Source: Candidatus Gastranaerophilales bacterium
Lineage (GTDB): Bacteria > Cyanobacteriota > Vampirovibrionia > Gastranaerophilales > Gastranaerophilaceae
NCBI GenBank assembly: GCA_944325115.1
Contig: CALUYX010000010.1
Location: 1 to 33,424 of the forward strand
Length of the DNA: 33,424 nt
Direction of reading: 5' to 3'
Of the stretch, positions 14,602 through 22,689 are shown piece by piece; the first letter of the stretch is position 1, and each line of letters starts with the position of its first letter. The position numbers and the translations under genes are program-made. The notes below the pieces were generated by a model, which was not told where the DNA came from, searched no databases, and worked only from the letters and a program-made list of their open reading frames with translations.

Positions 14602-16965
14602 TTATTCCATACAGGAAATAATAAATTCTTGCATCTTGTCGGGGTCATCTTCGACAAGATGTTTTTTAAATTCGATTATTTTATTAAACTCTTCAAGTAA
14701 AATTTCATAAAGAGAATTTTGAGCAACCCTTTCAGGCAAAACAGGCTCAATGTAGCTAATCTTGTCTACATCCAGAATCTCTATCGAGCCGCATGCTTCA
14801 AATATTTCAAGCGCAAGCTGTACAAACTGTTCGCTTGTTCCTGTGGCAAGAGCAATTTTTTCAATATCTATTTCACCGTTTTTATGGTTATTTGAATACT
14901 TTAGCATGCCTGAAATAGTCTTTAGATAAGACTCAATATTCTCGCAAAAATTTTCATTCATCAAATGCACTCTGCTTGGAGAAATTTTGTTCAATATGCT
15001 TTTAAATTCATCCAAAGTAGAGGGATAATCAAAAAACATAAGGCTTTCATGTTTTTTTGCCTTATCTGTAAATCTGTTTGATATATCAGGATAGTTTTTT
15101 AGTGCGGAAATTGTAGCAACATTCTTTGCCCAAACAGCAATATCAAGGTCATCTTTTTTAAGATAATCCGCTATTTGAGAGAGTATTCCGCTCTTACTCC
15201 TGTGGTCATATACTTTAACTTTATTGGACGAAGCTTTTGGGGAATATTTATCACAGCAGATATCCACCGCCTCAAGTTGAATATTCTCCTGAGCGCCAAA
15301 ATTGTTTATAGAAGCACTAAAAGCTAAATCTATTTTTGAATCCTGAGGCAGTCTAAGAGCAGATTCGTTCCAACGCACGCATTCAAAAGGGACACCGTCT
15401 TTTTCTACGTAAAATTTTAAATGATTTGAATTTTTGCCTATAGTCTTTGATGATTTTAAAACGGCGTCTTTAAAACCAAAAACCACAGAGGGATTATCCT
15501 GTCCAAAAGGCTCAAGAATACTTAGCGATTGTATAAAACCAACACTCAAATCCGAGGCATTTATAAACTTGTCAATATAAAGAATATTTTTTTCTTCCGG
15601 TTTAATATCTAATTCTTCAATTGTATTAAGTATTGCCTCTTTAATTTCATCAACACTATGTATATTAATATCAAAAGAAAATCCGCCCGCAAGAGAGTGA
15701 CCACCAAAACCCAAAAAAAGCTCTTCGTTCTTTTTTAATATTTCATATACATTGTATCCCTCAATGGAGCGAATAGAACAGCGTCCCATACCTTGCTCAT
15801 CAGAAGTTATGATAAACACGGGCTTTAAAAACTCCTCAACAAGCTTTGAGGCAACAATACCAATAATCCCTATATGCCAGTCTTCTTTATATAAAACTAT
15901 AGCATCTTGTTTGGCGTATTTTTTATCACCAAGAACAATATCCCTTGCTTCAAGATATATATTCTCACAAAGACTCTGGCGAATTTTATTGAAATTATCA
16001 AGTTTTTCCAATATAAAAGCAAGAGAGCTTTCGTTATCTTGTGTTAAAAAATCAAAAGCTAATTGCGGAGTACTCAAACGTCCTACGGCATTAATTCTTG
16101 GTGTAAGAATAAAAGCAATGTCCGTACTTGTAATATTTTCTCTGCCGTTTTTTTCAAACAGCATCTTTATGCCTTTATGTTTCTTTTGATTAATAAGCTC
16201 TAAACCCTGTGTCACAATCGTCCTATTTTCACCAAGCAAAGGTACAACATCAGAAATTGTACCAACACATGCAAGAATCAAAAGCTCATCATTAATTTCA
16301 CTCGTATAACCCTCTAAAAGCGCACAAGAAAGTTTGTATGCAACTCCTACACCTGCCAGTTGGCTCAGTTTTTTAATTTCATCCAAACCTAAGTCATCTC
16401 TTAGAGAATAGGGTGCCTGAGGATTCAATATAGCAAAAGCATTAGGCGCTTCACCCTCAAGCTTATGGTGGTCTGTTACAATTACATCAACACCAAATTT
16501 ATTTAAAACGTTAATCTCAGCCGTATTTGAAATTCCGCAGTCAACAGTTATCAAAACTTTGATTTTATGCTTTGAAACAAGCTGCAGAGCGGTTTTTAAA
16601 TTTAAACCGTGCCCGTGTTCTTCCCGATTAGGTATAAAATATTCAAAATTAGCACCAAGAGCCGAAAGGGTTTTATACATAAGAGCGGTTGATGTGACAC
16701 CATCTGCATCAAAGTCACCCCAAATTAATATTTTCTCACCATTTGAAATGGCATTTCTAATTCTATCAAGAGCTTTTTTAGCATCAGAAAACACATCAAG
16801 CGAGCTTAGTTTTTTTTCTTTGCATGCAAGAAATTCTTTTGCTTCTTCAATAGTTGTTATGCCACGCAGAGAAAGTAAATCACAAAGCAGGGGGTTGTCA
16901 ATATAATCTTGAAACTCCCTGCTTATGTTTGGTATTTCTTTTTGAATTATTTTTCTGTAGTTCAT
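14602..16965 (-). CDS. recJ: Single-stranded-DNA-specific exonuclease RecJ
   Basis: RecJ degrades single-stranded DNA 5' to 3' in recombination and mismatch repair. The 787-residue protein has the DHH phosphoesterase motifs: WGDFDADGVTSTALMY near residue 80, the DCGIS motif, VTDHHKLEG near 165, and PRINAVGRL. The DHHA1 motif FGGHSLAGGFSF is near residue 420. An OB-fold follows, and then a long C-terminal domain, which makes it longer than the 570-residue E. coli enzyme but in line with Firmicutes and cyanobacterial RecJ. It starts three bases after the stop of the Bax-inhibitor-like gene and has no visible ribosome binding site, so it probably relies on coupling to that gene. Confidence 0.95.
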   Translation of the reverse strand: MNYRKIIQKEIPNISREFQDYIDNPLLCDLLSLRGITTIEEAKEFLACKEKKLSSLDVFSDAKKALDRIRNAISNGEKILIWGDFDADGVTSTALMYKTLSALGANFEYFIPNREEHGHGLNLKTALQLVSKHKIKVLITVDCGISNTAEINVLNKFGVDVIVTDHHKLEGEAPNAFAILNPQAPYSLRDDLGLDEIKKLSQLAGVGVAYKLSCALLEGYTSEINDELLILACVGTISDVVPLLGENRTIVTQGLELINQKKHKGIKMLFEKNGRENITSTDIAFILTPRINAVGRLSTPQLAFDFLTQDNESSLAFILEKLDNFNKIRQSLCENIYLEARDIVLGDKKYAKQDAIVLYKEDWHIGIIGIVASKLVEEFLKPVFIITSDEQGMGRCSIRSIEGYNVYEILKKNEELFLGFGGHSLAGGFSFDINIHSVDEIKEAILNTIEELDIKPEEKNILYIDKFINASDLSVGFIQSLSILEPFGQDNPSVVFGFKDAVLKSSKTIGKNSNHLKFYVEKDGVPFECVRWNESALRLPQDSKIDLAFSASINNFGAQENIQLEAVDICCDKYSPKASSNKVKVYDHRSKSGILSQIADYLKKDDLDIAVWAKNVATISALKNYPDISNRFTDKAKKHESLMFFDYPSTLDEFKSILNKISPSRVHLMNENFCENIESYLKTISGMLKYSNNHKNGEIDIEKIALATGTSEQFVQLALEIFEACGSIEILDVDKISYIEPVLPERVAQNSLYEILLEEFNKIIEFKKHLVEDDPDKMQEFIISCME

Positions 16966-16968
16966 TTA

Positions 16969-17700
16969 TTATCTGTTTTTACTCAGTTGAGCAAGCAGTC
17001 TTAAAAGCTCCAAGTAAAGCCATACAATGGTTACAAGAAGCGAGAAAGCACCAAACCACTCGAAGTACTTAGGTGCCATTCTTTGAGCACCTTGCTCAAT
17101 AAAATCAAAATCAAGTATGAAATTAAGTGCGGCAACTGCACAGAAAACAAGGCTCAAGCCTATTCCAAGCAATCCTGTATTCCAGATTGAAATAAAATTA
17201 GGATTTATAAAGCTAATAACTATACTAATCAGGTAAAATATCATAATTGAAGCTGTAGCGGTATAAACCACTTTTTTAAATGTATTTGTAGCTTTAATCA
17301 AACCTGTCTTATATAGCATTAACATCACAAACAAAGTCAAAAAGGTTATAAGCGCAGCGTTTGCAACTATACCCTTTAGCTGCATTTCATACATTGCAGA
17401 AAGACCGCCAATTGCAAGACCCTCGCATACAGCATAACCGATTGATAAAAGTTTTGCATTTTGCGGTTTAAAACGCATAATTATTGCAAGAATTAATCCT
17501 GCAATAATGCCAACCCACATCAGCATTACAACTTTATCCATATAACCGCTAAAAGCTTGCGTCCAAGTAAATACACCGGTTACAAAAGTTACAAGCAACA
17601 GTAAAATTGTTTTATTTACCGCACCGCTAACCGTCATAGGTTCGCCATCAAGAACAGCATTTTCGTAAATATTGCCCTGAGTCATAGGATTTGATGTCAT
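16969..17700 (-). CDS. Bax inhibitor-1/YccA-like membrane protein
   Basis: The 243-residue protein has seven hydrophobic segments after a soluble N-terminus that carries the NPMTQGNIYENAV motif of the Bax1-I_2 family. Later it has IGYAVCEGLAIGGLSA and LDFDFIEQGAQRMAPKYFEWFGAFSL, matching the conserved di-aspartyl and Glu region (DFDFIE) of BI-1-like calcium-leak channels. The bacterial role is uncertain (ion homeostasis or membrane quality control). A strong GGAGGAG lies before the ATG. It is the promoter-proximal gene of a two-gene unit with recJ and is divergent from coaE. Confidence 0.87.
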   Translation of the reverse strand: MTSNPMTQGNIYENAVLDGEPMTVSGAVNKTILLLLVTFVTGVFTWTQAFSGYMDKVVMLMWVGIIAGLILAIIMRFKPQNAKLLSIGYAVCEGLAIGGLSAMYEMQLKGIVANAALITFLTLFVMLMLYKTGLIKATNTFKKVVYTATASIMIFYLISIVISFINPNFISIWNTGLLGIGLSLVFCAVAALNFILDFDFIEQGAQRMAPKYFEWFGAFSLLVTIVWLYLELLRLLAQLSKNR

Positions 17701-17728
17701 TTTTACTCCTCCATAAATATCATTATGG

Positions 17729-17734
17729 ATTATA
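17729..17734 (-). promoter_or_regulatory. -10 box of the BI-1-like/recJ unit
   Basis: A perfect TATAAT on the minus strand (17734-17729). No good -35 is visible at the usual distance (TTTATT at 17757-17752). The leader would be about 22 bases and includes GGAGGAG. Confidence 0.45.
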
Positions 17735-17748
17735 CTATGTTTTTTAAT

Positions 17749-17754
17749 TAAAAT
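17749..17754 (+). promoter_or_regulatory. -10 box of coaE, six bases before the ATG
   Basis: TAAAAT at 17749-17754 with six bases to the ATG at 17761 and no Shine-Dalgarno sequence: a leaderless transcript is predicted. The -35 region is weak. Confidence 0.4.
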
Positions 17755-17760
17755 AAAGTC

Positions 17761-18309
17761 ATGATTAAGGTTGGTTTAACAGGTAATATTGCATCAGGAA
17801 AATCTCAGGTAGAAAAAATTCTGACCGAGCTTGGCTATAGTATCTTAGATACTGATAATTCTGCGCATTTTCACCTTAAAAATTCTAAAGAAGTTTACGA
17901 TTTATTCCATACAAATGAGCGAAAAGAAATAGCAAAAACAGTATTTTACGACAAAGAAAAACTTGCAAGCCTTGAAAAAATTATCCACCCTCTTGTAAAA
18001 AAAGACATAGTTAATTTCTTTGAATTAAACAAGTGTGAAAAAATAGCCTTTGTTTCCGTTCCTCAATTATTCGAAGCAAAAATGGAAGATATGTTTGACA
18101 AAATTATCTTGGTTACAGCACCATATGACACAAGATTGCAAAGATTAATCAAGCGTAACAACTATGAGTATAAATACGCAAAACTAAGGCTTGATTCACA
18201 ACTGCCTCAAGAAGAAAAAGCAAAAAAGAGCGATTTAATAATAGCAAATGACTCCGACCTTGAAGCCTTAAAGCAAAAAACTACAGAATGTTTAAGACTT
18301 CTCTTATAA
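17761..18309 (+). CDS. coaE: Dephospho-CoA kinase
   Basis: CoaE phosphorylates the 3'-hydroxyl of dephospho-CoA, the last step of coenzyme A synthesis. The 182-residue protein has a P-loop GNIASGKS at about 8-15, LDTDNSAH (substrate-binding Asp) at 30-37, the KIIHPLVKK segment, SVPQLFEAKMEDMFDKII, and LQRLIKRNN in the lid. It is slightly shorter than the common 195-205. The C-terminal 29 bases overlap the convergent agmatinase gene on the other strand, so the two share sequence at their ends. Confidence 0.93.
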   Translation: MIKVGLTGNIASGKSQVEKILTELGYSILDTDNSAHFHLKNSKEVYDLFHTNERKEIAKTVFYDKEKLASLEKIIHPLVKKDIVNFFELNKCEKIAFVSVPQLFEAKMEDMFDKIILVTAPYDTRLQRLIKRNNYEYKYAKLRLDSQLPQEEKAKKSDLIIANDSDLEALKQKTTECLRLLL

Positions 18310-19117
18310 GCTTGCAAGCAGTTGCGGTTGAAACCTTTGTAATGTCATAATCAGGTGCAAGTTCAACAATGTCTGCACCAATGATATTGTATTTTTTCAA
18401 CTCAACAATCCAATTCATAAGCTCTTTATAAGTAAAACCGCCCGCTTCAGGAGTGCCTGTACCGCTCATTATGGATGGGTCAAGAACATCAAGGTCAATT
18501 GTTACAAATATTTTTTTATCCTTGAACTTTTTAAGCTCTTCAGGATTAAATGCAAGAGTAGAGTGCTTTTTCATTAACTCAAACTCTTGCTTTTCGCCTG
18601 AGCGAATACCAACTTGCATAATATTTTCAAATCCGATTAATTTTGCGATTCGAAGCATTACACCGGAGTGAGTGAGTTCAATATCAAGGTATTGTTCCCT
18701 TAAGTCCGTATGAGCATCAAACTGTATCACCGCAATGTCACTATGATGTTTAAGTAGCCCCTTTATTGTTCCGAGAGTAACTAAATGCTCACCGCCGATT
18801 CCAAGAATCTTTTTGTTTTGCGAGTATATTTCATCGGTATTTTTTTCAATAATATTAAGAGCTTCCCTTGGAGCGCCAAAAGGCAACTCAAGCTCGCCTG
18901 CATCATAAAACAATAAATCTGAAAGGTTAGTATCAAAATAACAAGAATATTCTTCTATACCGACACTTTCAACACGAATTTGCTGCGGAGCAAAACGCGC
19001 ACCCGGTCTGTTTGTACAAGTGCCGTCAAGTGGCATACCGAGCATTACTATTTTTGATGAATCAAAATCATCACAAGAGCCTATAAAGTTTTTATCTAAA
19101 AATGGTCCGCTTAGCAT
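18281..19117 (-). CDS. speB: Agmatinase / ureohydrolase family
   Basis: Ureohydrolases use a dimanganese centre to release urea from agmatine (to putrescine), arginine or related guanidines. The 278-residue protein has all metal-ligand motifs: GGEH near residue 107, FDAHTDLRE near 127, and TIDLDVLDPSIMSGTGTPEAGG near 205. The GGEH form and the N-terminal PLDGTCTNRPGARFAP agree with agmatinase, though arginase or guanidinobutyrase cannot be excluded by sequence alone. The 3' end overlaps coaE by 29 bases. It shares a short divergent control region with the TonB-C-like gene and is predicted leaderless. No arginine decarboxylase gene is nearby. Confidence 0.9.
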   Translation of the reverse strand: MLSGPFLDKNFIGSCDDFDSSKIVMLGMPLDGTCTNRPGARFAPQQIRVESVGIEEYSCYFDTNLSDLLFYDAGELELPFGAPREALNIIEKNTDEIYSQNKKILGIGGEHLVTLGTIKGLLKHHSDIAVIQFDAHTDLREQYLDIELTHSGVMLRIAKLIGFENIMQVGIRSGEKQEFELMKKHSTLAFNPEELKKFKDKKIFVTIDLDVLDPSIMSGTGTPEAGGFTYKELMNWIVELKKYNIIGADIVELAPDYDITKVSTATACKLIREVLNIL

Positions 19118-19123
19118 AAGTGA

Positions 19124-19153
19124 ATTTTAGCATAAATTTACAAATTGGCACAA
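19124..19153 (-). promoter_or_regulatory. Promoter of speB
   Basis: TTGTGC (19153-19148), 18 bases, TAAAAT (19129-19124), with TGC (extended -10) before it. The -10 lies six bases before the ATG at 19117. Its -35 overlaps the -35 of the divergent gene in the near-palindrome TTGGCACAA. Confidence 0.55.
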
Positions 19154-19174
19154 TAAAAAAATAAATGCTATATT
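19145..19174 (+). promoter_or_regulatory. Promoter of the TonB-C-like gene
   Basis: TTGGCA (19145-19150), 18 bases, TATATT (19169-19174), with TGC before the -10. Six bases separate the -10 from the ATG at 19181, and no ribosome binding site is present. It is the mirror image of the speB promoter. Confidence 0.55.
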
Positions 19175-19180
19175 TTTTTT

Positions 19181-19768
19181 ATGAAGAAGTACGTCCTGAT
19201 TTTATTTGCATTTTTAGTTACACTGCCGTCTTTTTCGCAAGACAATATGAAAATTTGGAATCCTTACCTTGCAAAAAAAGAAAAAGATGTCAAAACTTCA
19301 TAGTATAAAACAGTTTCATTTAACCGCCACAACAAAGAGTGCAGAACAACACTGCTTTTTACAATCAAAAAAGACGGAGCTTTGGGTACAATAACGGTTT
19401 TATCATCAGACTGTGACAAGCAAATGCAGGACAATGCCATTCTTGCTGTTCGCAAAATAACACCGTTTGCCCCGTTTCCAAAGGGAATAACAGGCATTGA
19501 TGAAATAAATATTAACTACAACTTGGACTACAAAGTATTGCCGGAAAATAAAAGGATTTCGCAAAACGCCCAAAGCAACTTGCCTCAATCACTAACTTCT
19601 AAAAAAGATGAAAAACAGCTTGAGAAAAAAGTCGAAAATCAAGCAATAAACAAAGAGGATAAAAAACAATTTGTAAGCAAAAAAGTTATTTTTATAAGCT
19701 TATCTGCAATACTTGTTCTTGCAGTTTCCATCTTGCTTTTAGTACTGTATAAGAGAAGAAAATATTAA
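19181..19768 (+). pseudogene. TonB/TolA C-terminal-domain-like membrane protein, interrupted by amber codon
   Basis: The frame starting at 19181 gives a signal peptide (MKKYVLILFAFLVTLPSFS), about 20 more residues, then an in-frame TAG at 19301-19303. After it the same frame runs on to 19768: CRTTLLFTIKKDGALGTITVL, then NAILAVRKITPFAPFPKGI. This matches the TonB/TolA C-terminal fold pattern (F.I..DG.L....... A..A...A.PF.P.P). A charged linker and a C-terminal membrane helix (VIFISLSAILVLAVSILLLV) with a basic tail complete it. The amber replaces a single codon, for example Trp (TGG) or Gln (CAG), without other damage, so it is recent or a sequence error. Intact, the protein would be 195 residues, secreted and C-terminally anchored. 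A restart at the ATG at 19427, or a non-ATG start before it, would lose the signal peptide. Confidence 0.72.
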
Positions 19769-19896
19769 TTTTTGTTAAGTACGGTTTTTGCTCTTATATC
19801 AAGCGTTTTCAGGATTTAATATAAATCGTATACACTCTTTTTATCAATTTATGCCTCGGAATTTTTTTTATATAAATAAGGATATAGAGGGAAGAG

Positions 19897-21378
19897 ATGA
19901 ACTACGAAGCAATTTATATGAAGGCATTTGAGCCATACTACAATAATGGCTACATTAAGAAACTTCAAGAGAGAATGGATGCCATGTATGGGGATGATTC
20001 AATAATTAACCCCTCAGACCCTGACGATGCAACTGACAATGAAGAAGATAATACAGATGTTGATAATTCAACATCCGACGATGATACCATAACAAAAGAT
20101 GAACAAATTGCAGAACTTGAAGACCAATTTCAAGCAATTAAAGACGAGCAAGGCTGGGTAGGCAACTTATGGGACGGAATAAAAAATCTTTTTGGACACC
20201 CAAACGGCTCAAATAAAGTAAGTGAAACAATTGCAAAAGTTGAAAGCGGAGAAGCAACATACGAAGAAGCAGTTGTAGCACTTAACAACTATCAACAAAA
20301 ACAAGACGGCGTAGTAGATACATTTGCAAACATTGCATCAGGACTTGTAGCGGGCGCAAGCACACTTTTTGCCATACCAACTTTTGGAGCCAGCTTGGCA
20401 GTCGGCTTTGGACTTGGAGCTGCAACAAAAGTTGCTATCAAAGGTAGTGATGCAGCTACAAATAATGTTGAAGGCGATTACAGCTTTAAAGATGGAGCAA
20501 AAGATGTACTAACAGGTGGAGTTGGCGGACTTGTAACCGTCGCTACGGCAGGTATAGGAAAGGCTGCAACCACAACAGGAAAAGTCCTTGTCAGAGAAGG
20601 TGCATTATCAGGAGCAAGAGCAGGCTGTATTGACGGCGCAGCAATGTCGGCAACAGATTATATAGCAGATGCTGTATTTGATGGTAAAGAGTTTACTGTC
20701 GACGGACTCATTGGCGAAACAATAAAAGGCGGAGTAACCGGTGCAGCTGTTGGTGGTGCATTCGGCGCTGCTACAACAGGATTGAGAAATATTAAAGGCA
20801 GAACAAAAAGCAACGTAATAAAAGAAGCAACAGAGCAAAGCACTATAAACAATCCGATAGGGGACACAATTGGAAAAAATAGCGAGCAAGGCTTGCTACC
20901 ATCGGGAATAAAAAATACAGAAGAAACAATTGGAAAAGCAACAGAAGAATCAATAGAAAAAACAACAGAAGAATCATTCCAAAAAGCAGCCAAAGAAGCA
21001 TTTTATAATGGTAAATATTCAAACACATATTTTGATAAAAACGTAGATGAATCCATAATGAAAACATTTAGCGAACAAAAAAACGCTCTTCCTAAAATAT
21101 CAGCATCAACAAGCAATACAACAAATTCACTGGACAGTCTATTTAACAACTTAGACAATATTAATGAAAGCGATATTACTAATATAACCAAGAACTTGAA
21201 AACAACACAAGATGTTACAAAATTTCTATATGGCTCAGAAAAAGACTCACTTGAAACAGTGATGAATGATATCAGCAGCTACGAAAACAGAATCAGTTCA
21301 GCACCTGAGGCACTGCAAGACAGTCTAAACGGACTTGTTGGACAACTTAAAAAAGTTGCAGCCGACCTAATTAGCTAA
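19897..21378 (+). CDS. Glycine-rich hydrophobic protein of unknown function (493 aa)
   Basis: Not recognised. An N-terminal helix (MNYEAIYMKAFEPYYNNGY) is followed by a very acidic Asp/Thr/Asn-rich linker (about 35-65) and a helical part. Then come three glycine/alanine-rich hydrophobic stretches: about 141-180 (IASGLVAGASTLFAIP and on), 204-227 and 270-295. Such stretches resemble the membrane-inserting or pretoxin segments of polymorphic toxins and some secreted effectors, but no toxin domain is identifiable. The C-terminal half is polar and helical, with an 8-residue repeat around residue 342. There is no signal peptide, and GAGGGA precedes the ATG. It converges on ugd with six bases between. 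Confidence 0.7.
   Translation: MNYEAIYMKAFEPYYNNGYIKKLQERMDAMYGDDSIINPSDPDDATDNEEDNTDVDNSTSDDDTITKDEQIAELEDQFQAIKDEQGWVGNLWDGIKNLFGHPNGSNKVSETIAKVESGEATYEEAVVALNNYQQKQDGVVDTFANIASGLVAGASTLFAIPTFGASLAVGFGLGAATKVAIKGSDAATNNVEGDYSFKDGAKDVLTGGVGGLVTVATAGIGKAATTTGKVLVREGALSGARAGCIDGAAMSATDYIADAVFDGKEFTVDGLIGETIKGGVTGAAVGGAFGAATTGLRNIKGRTKSNVIKEATEQSTINNPIGDTIGKNSEQGLLPSGIKNTEETIGKATEESIEKTTEESFQKAAKEAFYNGKYSNTYFDKNVDESIMKTFSEQKNALPKISASTSNTTNSLDSLFNNLDNINESDITNITKNLKTTQDVTKFLYGSEKDSLETVMNDISSYENRISSAPEALQDSLNGLVGQLKKVAADLIS
20917..20988 (+). repeat. Three tandem 24-base repeats
   Basis: Units 20917-20940, 20941-20964 and 20965-20988 each begin ACAGAAGAA and end GCA, ACA or GCA. They encode the 8-residue units T-E-E-T-I-G-K-A, T-E-E-S-I-E-K-T and T-E-E-S-F-Q-K-A within the 493-residue protein. 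They are imperfect, so duplication is not fresh. An amphipathic helix is likely. Confidence 0.8.
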
Positions 21379-21384
21379 GCATAA

Positions 21385-22689
21385 TTAACAACCCCTACCA
21401 ATACAGTGATATTCAAACCCTTTTTCATTCAGGCGAATAGAGCTGTATTGGTTTCTGCCATCAAAAATAACAGGTGTTTTCATCAATGATTTTATCCTGT
21501 CAAAATCAGGTCTTCTAAACTCGTTCCACTCTGTTACCAATAAAAGCGCATCAGCATCACATAGAGCATCGTACGAACTTGCGCAATAGGTAATTTTATC
21601 GCCAAAATAGAATTTCGCTTCTTCAGTTGCCTGAGGGTCGTATGCTTGTATTGTAGCTCCTAAATTCAGAAGCTCATTTACAATGGTAATAGAAGGCGCT
21701 TCTCGCATGTCATTTGTTTCGGGTTTAAACGCCAATCCCCACAAAGCAAAAATTTTACCGCATAAATTATCACCAAATCTTTTTTTGATTTTATCAACAA
21801 AAATCAACCTCTGTTTTTTATTTATTTCATCAGCCGCACTGAGCAAACTATAGTCACAACCATTTTCAACAGCTGTTTTAGATAAAGCCTTTATGTCTTT
21901 TGGAAAACAACTTCCGCCAAAACCTAACCCGGGGAAGAGAAAATGTTGCCCGATTCTTTTATCCGAGCACATTCCAATCCTTACCATTTGTGCATCAGCG
22001 CCTACTTTTTCGCATATATTTGCTATCTGATTTGCATAAGAAATTTTTACCGCCAAAAAAGAATTAGCAGCGTATTTTGTCATCTCCGCAGATTTTACAT
22101 CCATTACAATCATAGGATTTCCGGAGCATAAAAAAGGCATATACAGCTCTTGCATAATTTCTGTTGCCCTTTTTGAATCCGAACCGATTATTACCCTATC
22201 AGGCTTCATAAAATCATTTACGGCTTCACCCTGTCGCAAAAACTCAGGGTTTGATATTACATCAAATTCTACTTCACTTTGTGAAGAAATAATCTTTCTG
22301 ACCTCATCTGCCGTACCTACAGGAACAGTAGATTTATCAACAATAACCTTATAGCCGTTTATATACTTTGCAATGTCTGAAGCAACCTCATACACATATT
22401 TTAAATCCGCAGAGCCGTCTTCGCCCTGAGGAGTACCAACAGCAATAAAACATACAAGAGAACTCCTGATTGCAGATTTTATATCAGATGAAAAAGTTAA
22501 CCTTTCTTTTGCAACATTATTTTTAATTAATTCCTCAAGCCCAGGCTCGTATATCGGGACAATACCCTTTCTTAGATTAATGAGTTTCTCTTCATTGTTA
22601 TCGACACAAATAACCATATTGCCCATTTCAGCAAGACAAGCCCCTGCAATAAGCCCAACATAGCCGGTACCGATAACACACACCCTCAT
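21385..22689 (-). CDS. ugd: UDP-glucose 6-dehydrogenase
   Basis: Ugd oxidises UDP-glucose twice with NAD+ to UDP-glucuronate. The 434-residue protein has VIGTGYVGLIAGACLAEMG at the N-terminus, VGTPQGEDGSADL, VDKSTVPVGTADEV, NPEFLRQGEAVNDFMKPDRV, and the catalytic-cysteine motif GFGGSCFPKDIKAL, then FKPETNDMREAPS. Length is typical. Its start codon overlaps the stop of the upstream decarboxylase gene (TAATG), so the two are one unit making UDP-xylose precursors for envelope polysaccharide. Confidence 0.96.
   Translation of the reverse strand: MRVCVIGTGYVGLIAGACLAEMGNMVICVDNNEEKLINLRKGIVPIYEPGLEELIKNNVAKERLTFSSDIKSAIRSSLVCFIAVGTPQGEDGSADLKYVYEVASDIAKYINGYKVIVDKSTVPVGTADEVRKIISSQSEVEFDVISNPEFLRQGEAVNDFMKPDRVIIGSDSKRATEIMQELYMPFLCSGNPMIVMDVKSAEMTKYAANSFLAVKISYANQIANICEKVGADAQMVRIGMCSDKRIGQHFLFPGLGFGGSCFPKDIKALSKTAVENGCDYSLLSAADEINKKQRLIFVDKIKKRFGDNLCGKIFALWGLAFKPETNDMREAPSITIVNELLNLGATIQAYDPQATEEAKFYFGDKITYCASSYDALCDADALLLVTEWNEFRRPDFDRIKSLMKTPVIFDGRNQYSSIRLNEKGFEYHCIGRGC

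Noticed and set aside
15752-16189. Antisense open frame inside recJ
   Set aside because: Shadow of recJ codons; no start signal and no protein-like composition.
18281-18309. coaE/speB overlap as a wrong coordinate call
   Set aside because: Both C-terminal sequences fit their families; the 29-base overlap looks real.
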